From assembly GCF_025860405.1 (NCBI RefSeq), contig NZ_CP063785.1, positions 3,968,001 to 4,032,000 on the forward strand: a stretch of 64,000 nucleotides of DNA. Direction: 5' to 3'. Origin of the DNA: Tolypothrix sp. PCC 7712 (GTDB taxonomy: Bacteria > Cyanobacteriota > Cyanobacteriia > Cyanobacteriales > Nostocaceae). Position 1 is the first letter of the stretch. Every line of letters begins with the position of its first letter. The notes under the pieces were generated by a model. The model worked only from the letters and a program-made list of their open reading frames with translations. It was not told the origin of the DNA and made no database searches. Positions 61,101 through 64,000 of the stretch are shown here, one piece after another. The position numbers and the translations under genes were made by a program.

Positions 61101-62678
61101 TCAACTTTGGGAACCAAGGTCGATGCGCTTTTCTACTTCTGCGAATCTTTCTTGTGCTTCTTGTTCGCTATATAGTAGGGAGACGACAATCCCCACAATA
61201 AATGCCAGGGGAATAGTCACCAAGCCAGGATTTTTTAACGGGAAAGGTGCTGTCGCGTGCTTGAGGATTGTGACTTGGATAGTGGGAGAGAAATAAATCA
61301 GCACTAAAGAAGAGAGGGTTCCTACTAACATACTGGCTACAGCTCCGTTAGTAGTGAAGCGTCGCCACAGCATTGATAATAGTAAAGCGGGGAAGTTGGC
61401 ACTAGCTGCGATCGCAAATGCTAAACCTACCATGTAAGCTACGTTTTGTCCTTTGAACAAAATACCTAGCAATATGGCTAATGCACCTAACAGCATTGTG
61501 GCTCCACGAGCGACTTTGAGCTGTTCTGATTCGTTGGCATGACCACCGCGCACCACATTCACCCACAAATCATGGGACAATGCAGCTGCCCCAGAAAGTG
61601 TTAAACCTGCAACTACTGCTAAAATTGTGGCGAAGGAAACAGCCGCAATAAAGCCTAAGAAGGCATCCCCTCCTAAAAATTCCGCTAACATCGGTGCAGC
61701 CATGTTACCACCAGTACCAATTTGCTTGATGGCATCTTGACCTACTAGTACCATTGCCCCAAAGCCGAGAATAAAGGTGAGGAGATAGAAAAAGCCAATA
61801 AAAGCCGTGGCGTAAGTCACAGAAACCCGCGCTGCTTTAGCATCGGGTACTGTATAGAACCGCATGAGAATATGGGGTAATCCCGCAGTTCCAAACATTA
61901 ACGACATCCCCAAAGAAATCGCATCCCAAGGATCGGAAACTTGCTTACCTGGGGCTAATACACCAGAGTACTTATCAGCGGCGGCGGCGAAGAGATTGAG
62001 GGGATTAAAACCAAATTTTGCTAGTACCAAAATCGCTAGCAATATCGTTCCGCCTAACAATAAAACAGCTTTAATAATTTGTACCCAGGTAGTAGCAATC
62101 ATCCCCCCAAATATGACATAAGCCATCATTACGCCACCAACGATGACTACGGCTAATTCATATTCAAAGCCAAATAGTAGTTTAATTAGTTCCCCTGCAC
62201 CTACCATCTGGGCAATTAAATAAAAACTGATGACTGCTAAGGTACCAATTGCTGCCGCAATCCGTACAGGTTTTTGCTGTAAGCGATAAGCGACGACATC
62301 AGCGAAAGTATATTTACCGAGATTTCTTAGGGGTTCGGCTATGAGGAACATGACAATCGGCCAGCCTACTAAAAAGCCGATGGAATAAATTAAACCGTCA
62401 AAACCATTGAGGGCAACTAACCCAGCAATTCCTAAAAAGCTAGCTGCACTCATAAAGTCACCAGCTAAAGCCAGCCCATTTTGGAAACCGCTGATATTAC
62501 CTCCGGCTGTGTAGAAGTGGACGGTGCTTTTAGTCAACTTGGCCGCCCAATAGGTAATACCGAGGGAAGTGGCTACAAACAATATAAAAAACGCGATCGC
62601 CAACGGGTTAAAATGCCCCAAATTGGTAAGATTATCTACAGCTAGTGGGAAGTTGTACCACAAACTATTGATGCCCAT
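61101..62678 (-). CDS. actP: Sodium:solute symporter, acetate-permease type
   Basis: SSS-family symporter (525 aa), about 13 membrane segments. FYTAGGNISGFQNGLALAGDFMSAASFLG is the conserved opening of the acetate/ActP group; further signature regions are GTAGLPHILMRFYTVPDAKAARVS and FATILAVVAGLTLSGAAALSHDL. The partner DUF485 gene lies 47 nt upstream on the same strand, the same pair order as yjcH-actP, so acetate or another short monocarboxylate is the probable substrate, taken up with Na+. Confidence 0.92.
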   Translation of the reverse strand: MGINSLWYNFPLAVDNLTNLGHFNPLAIAFFILFVATSLGITYWAAKLTKSTVHFYTAGGNISGFQNGLALAGDFMSAASFLGIAGLVALNGFDGLIYSIGFLVGWPIVMFLIAEPLRNLGKYTFADVVAYRLQQKPVRIAAAIGTLAVISFYLIAQMVGAGELIKLLFGFEYELAVVIVGGVMMAYVIFGGMIATTWVQIIKAVLLLGGTILLAILVLAKFGFNPLNLFAAAADKYSGVLAPGKQVSDPWDAISLGMSLMFGTAGLPHILMRFYTVPDAKAARVSVTYATAFIGFFYLLTFILGFGAMVLVGQDAIKQIGTGGNMAAPMLAEFLGGDAFLGFIAAVSFATILAVVAGLTLSGAAALSHDLWVNVVRGGHANESEQLKVARGATMLLGALAILLGILFKGQNVAYMVGLAFAIAASANFPALLLSMLWRRFTTNGAVASMLVGTLSSLVLIYFSPTIQVTILKHATAPFPLKNPGLVTIPLAFIVGIVVSLLYSEQEAQERFAEVEKRIDLGSQS

Positions 62679-62725
62679 ATTTGATTACAAATTTGAATTT
62701 TTGATAGAGAACAAGTTATTGGCGC

Positions 62726-63001
62726 TTATTTACGTGTGAGATTAGCGATGCGATCATCGTATTTAGTATTTGCCCAGCGCACATAAAGAAAAATCAATAT
62801 CCATGCACAGACAATTACTAATGCCCCTAGCAAAATGCCAAGACTAAGTCCTGGCAAGATTAATGAACCTAATAATGGTTTATTGAAGGCAATTAGCAGA
62901 ATAAAGCCAAAATAAATCACCATCATGGCTCCACTCAGCAGCAGCGATACTCGCCAACGGGCATTAGCAAGAGACTGGAGAGCTTTTTTGCGATCGTCCA
63001 T
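62726..63001 (-). CDS. yjcH: DUF485 membrane protein (YjcH-like)
   Basis: 91-aa inner-membrane protein with two hydrophobic hairpin segments (WRVSLLLSGAMMVIYFGFILLIAF; LGILLGALVIVCAWILIFLYVRWAN) and the DUF485 layout. It is the standard partner of ActP-type symporters and lies 47 nt upstream of one here, so one transcription unit is likely. Function in the pair is not established. Confidence 0.92.
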   Translation of the reverse strand: MDDRKKALQSLANARWRVSLLLSGAMMVIYFGFILLIAFNKPLLGSLILPGLSLGILLGALVIVCAWILIFLYVRWANTKYDDRIANLTRK

Positions 63002-63086
63002 ATCTTCAGTGAATTTGTTGAGACGATAAGTCCAAATTTTCTCATTAAAGTTGAGTTTTACTGAGGATAGACATAAAAACTTAATG

Positions 63087-63395
63087 TAATACTAATTTGA
63101 AAAAAGAATGCGACAGATTGTAGGGGCAAGGCACGCCGCATTGGTGTCAACTTAAGCTTAAAGCTATATAGGGCGGGCGTTGTACAAAAACCCTCGCCCT
63201 CATCCCCTAACCCCTTCTCCCGCAGGAGAAGGGGAATTAAATCTCTTGCTCCCCTCTCCTGGTGGGAGAGGGGTTGGGGGTGAGGGCAAAAACCTTGCAA
63301 CCAAGAGGGTTTCACATTAAGTTGACACAAGTGGGCACGCCGTGCGCTCTAGAATATATTGATGTGTCACAAACATTATTTGATTTGGTATTATA
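63087..63395. repeat. Palindromic intergenic repeat (copy 3), interrupted
   Basis: Reverse-orientation copy of the 13692-13794 repeat: starts TAATACTAATTTG, ends ATTTGGTATTATA, and is split at its apex (GGCACGCCG) by the MITE-like element at 63139-63333. It sits inside a dead transposase reading frame. The surrounding gap 63002-63928 holds no intact gene. Confidence 0.8.
63139..63333. mobile_element. 195-bp MITE-like element with 9-bp target duplication
   Basis: Terminal inverted repeats CATTGGTGTCAACTTAA and TTAAGTTGACACAAGTG (15 of 17 match) flanked by exact 9-bp direct repeats GGCACGCCG (63130-63138 and 63334-63342). The interior holds CCCTCGCCCTCATCCCC and CTCCTGGTGGGAGAGGGG-type palindromes. 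No coding capacity. The host palindrome would be restored by removing the element and one repeat. Confidence 0.85.
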
Positions 63396-63485
63396 CTTGG
63401 CTATTTCTATCCGCTTGAGCCATTCCACTATTAATGGAATATCGTCTATTCGCTCGGAGCTTATTTTTACCTCTACTTCGCTCAT
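63393..63485 (-). pseudogene. Transposase N-terminal fragment (DUF4277/IS1634-like)
   Basis: 31 residues, MSEVEVKISSERIDDIPLIV...EIAKY, resemble the start of IS1634/ISH-type transposases with the DUF4277 N-terminal domain. The frame then runs into the palindromic repeat and the rest of the gene is missing. No catalytic residues remain. Confidence 0.55.
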
Positions 63486-63796
63486 CAATGCACCCCATCC
63501 CTGCACAATTCCTCTCTTCACACTACTGTTGTGAGTATGGTTAACCAAGGGCTGAGAGCAGCTATTATGCCCCGGCTAGCAGCAGTTCCGATTCCTCCAA
63601 AGGTGCAAGTATACAGTTTACCTGTACCTTTAGAAAGAATTATTGGCGTTGCCATTTTATCAAAGGCTCTCCATGTGCCGGCAGTATTCACTTTTTTAGA
63701 AATGCTGAGAAAATTTGATTTTTATAGTTTGGCTCAATTTATTTATTGATAATTTGGCAATTTTATATTATTTTTTAAAATTCCTTTGCGAGATTT

Positions 63797-63829
63797 AGAT
63801 ACCCGACTTTTTCAAAAAGTCGGGTATCT
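63797..63829. repeat. Hairpin AGATACCCGACTTTTT/AAAAAGTCGGGTATCT
   Basis: Perfect 16-bp arms around a single base, in the gap before the GNAT gene. Outer arms and trailing GGGCA match the hairpin at 46117-46149. With the oligo(T) and oligo(A) arms it could terminate transcription on either strand. Confidence 0.65.
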
Positions 63830-63928
63830 GGGCAGTAACTTTTACTTAAGTAAGCGCTATTTTAGCCTACAGCAATTTTAGTTTTACTTTATAAATAACC
63901 TCTTAATCAAATTGCTCACGACTAAATC

Positions 63929-64000
63929 ATGCACTACCAAATTGTTGACCATCTGACTGAAAATCAAATTTTAGAGTTAGCAGATTTATACAAAAACGAA
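63929..64000 (+). CDS. GNAT acetyltransferase-like protein, 3' end outside window
   Basis: Only 24 codons are visible, MHYQIVDHLTENQILELADL, then YKNE. The text resembles the start of small GNAT-family N-acetyltransferases, in which a 'LYxNEFW'-like segment follows the first helix. The start is the only ATG in frame near a plausible leader. The rest lies beyond base 64000, so the call rests on this short stretch. Confidence 0.45.
   Translation, partial: MHYQIVDHLTENQILELADLYKNE

Noticed and set aside
63531..63749. 72-aa frame MSMVNQGLRAAIMPRLAAV... next to the transposase fragment
   Set aside because: No recognised family, no Shine-Dalgarno, and it lies among decayed elements; may be a gene remnant, but not supportable as a gene.

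Overview
The window looks like a chromosome segment of a filamentous, heterocyst-forming cyanobacterium (Nostocales, Nostoc-like). Four lines of evidence support this: many HIP1 octamers (GCGATCGC) inside genes; long heptanucleotide STRR arrays between genes (GGGGACT, ACCAATT, GACTTTT, CAAATGA types); a dnaE gene ending in the N-half of the cyanobacterial split intein; and a dynamin-like gene matching the Nostoc punctiforme BDLP in length and P-loop numbering. No rRNA, tRNA, CRISPR array, prophage or intact insertion sequence was recognised.

Layout. 0-9.6 kb: oligopeptidase B (cut by the window start), a sugar-binding lipoprotein, a glycosyltransferase, clpS with a DUF2103 gene, and a Tat-exported caspase-like protein. 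9.6-16 kb: dicarboxylate-type symporter, dnaE N-part, an SDR and a polyphosphate glucokinase-like ROK protein. 16.4-19.1 kb: a small secreted protein followed in the -1 frame by a large protein with a beta-rich C-terminus, joined through an in-register A_AAA_AAC slippery heptamer. 19.2-25.1 kb: a PIN toxin/antitoxin pair, a creatininase-family enzyme, a divergent ArsR regulator/thioredoxin pair with a palindromic operator candidate, then MFS, SDR and GST genes. 25.3-27.3 kb: a MinD/ParA-like ATPase and a CxxCH-HAMP membrane sensor. 27.7-29.9 kb: five tandem, nearly identical double-glycine-leader peptide genes plus a sixth with the same leader and a different core. 30.3-36.4 kb: CobW GTPase, heme oxygenase, glmM and a Wzy-like membrane protein. 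36.7-42 kb: four glycosyltransferases, which with the Wzy-like protein look like an exopolysaccharide locus. 42-43.5 kb: 1-Cys peroxiredoxin and a Uma2 protein. 43.9-48.3 kb: two adjacent dynamin-like GTPases, one fused to a C-terminal J domain. 48.4-51.3 kb: a small coiled-coil gene, cysK, a 2Fe-2S ferredoxin-like gene and a DUF5331-like gene. 51.5-60.1 kb: a metal-efflux island (RND pump, short adaptor, His-tailed MFS exporter, membrane protein, two-component system) resembling the Synechocystis nickel-efflux locus. 60.1-64 kb: beta-carbonic anhydrase, an acetate-type symporter with its DUF485 partner, a nest of repeats over a dead transposase fragment, and the start of a GNAT gene.

The most unusual content is (1) the possible -1 frameshift fusion at 16.78 kb; (2) the bacteriocin-like array, whose copies alternate A-B-A-B-A' and so record a 728-bp block duplication; (3) a decayed 5' copy of the response-regulator gene, with its promoter and binding box, upstream of the His-tailed exporter, suggesting promoter capture; (4) the dynamin-J-domain fusion beside the BDLP orthologue; and (5) short non-autonomous elements with exact 9-bp target duplications, some nested inside one another.
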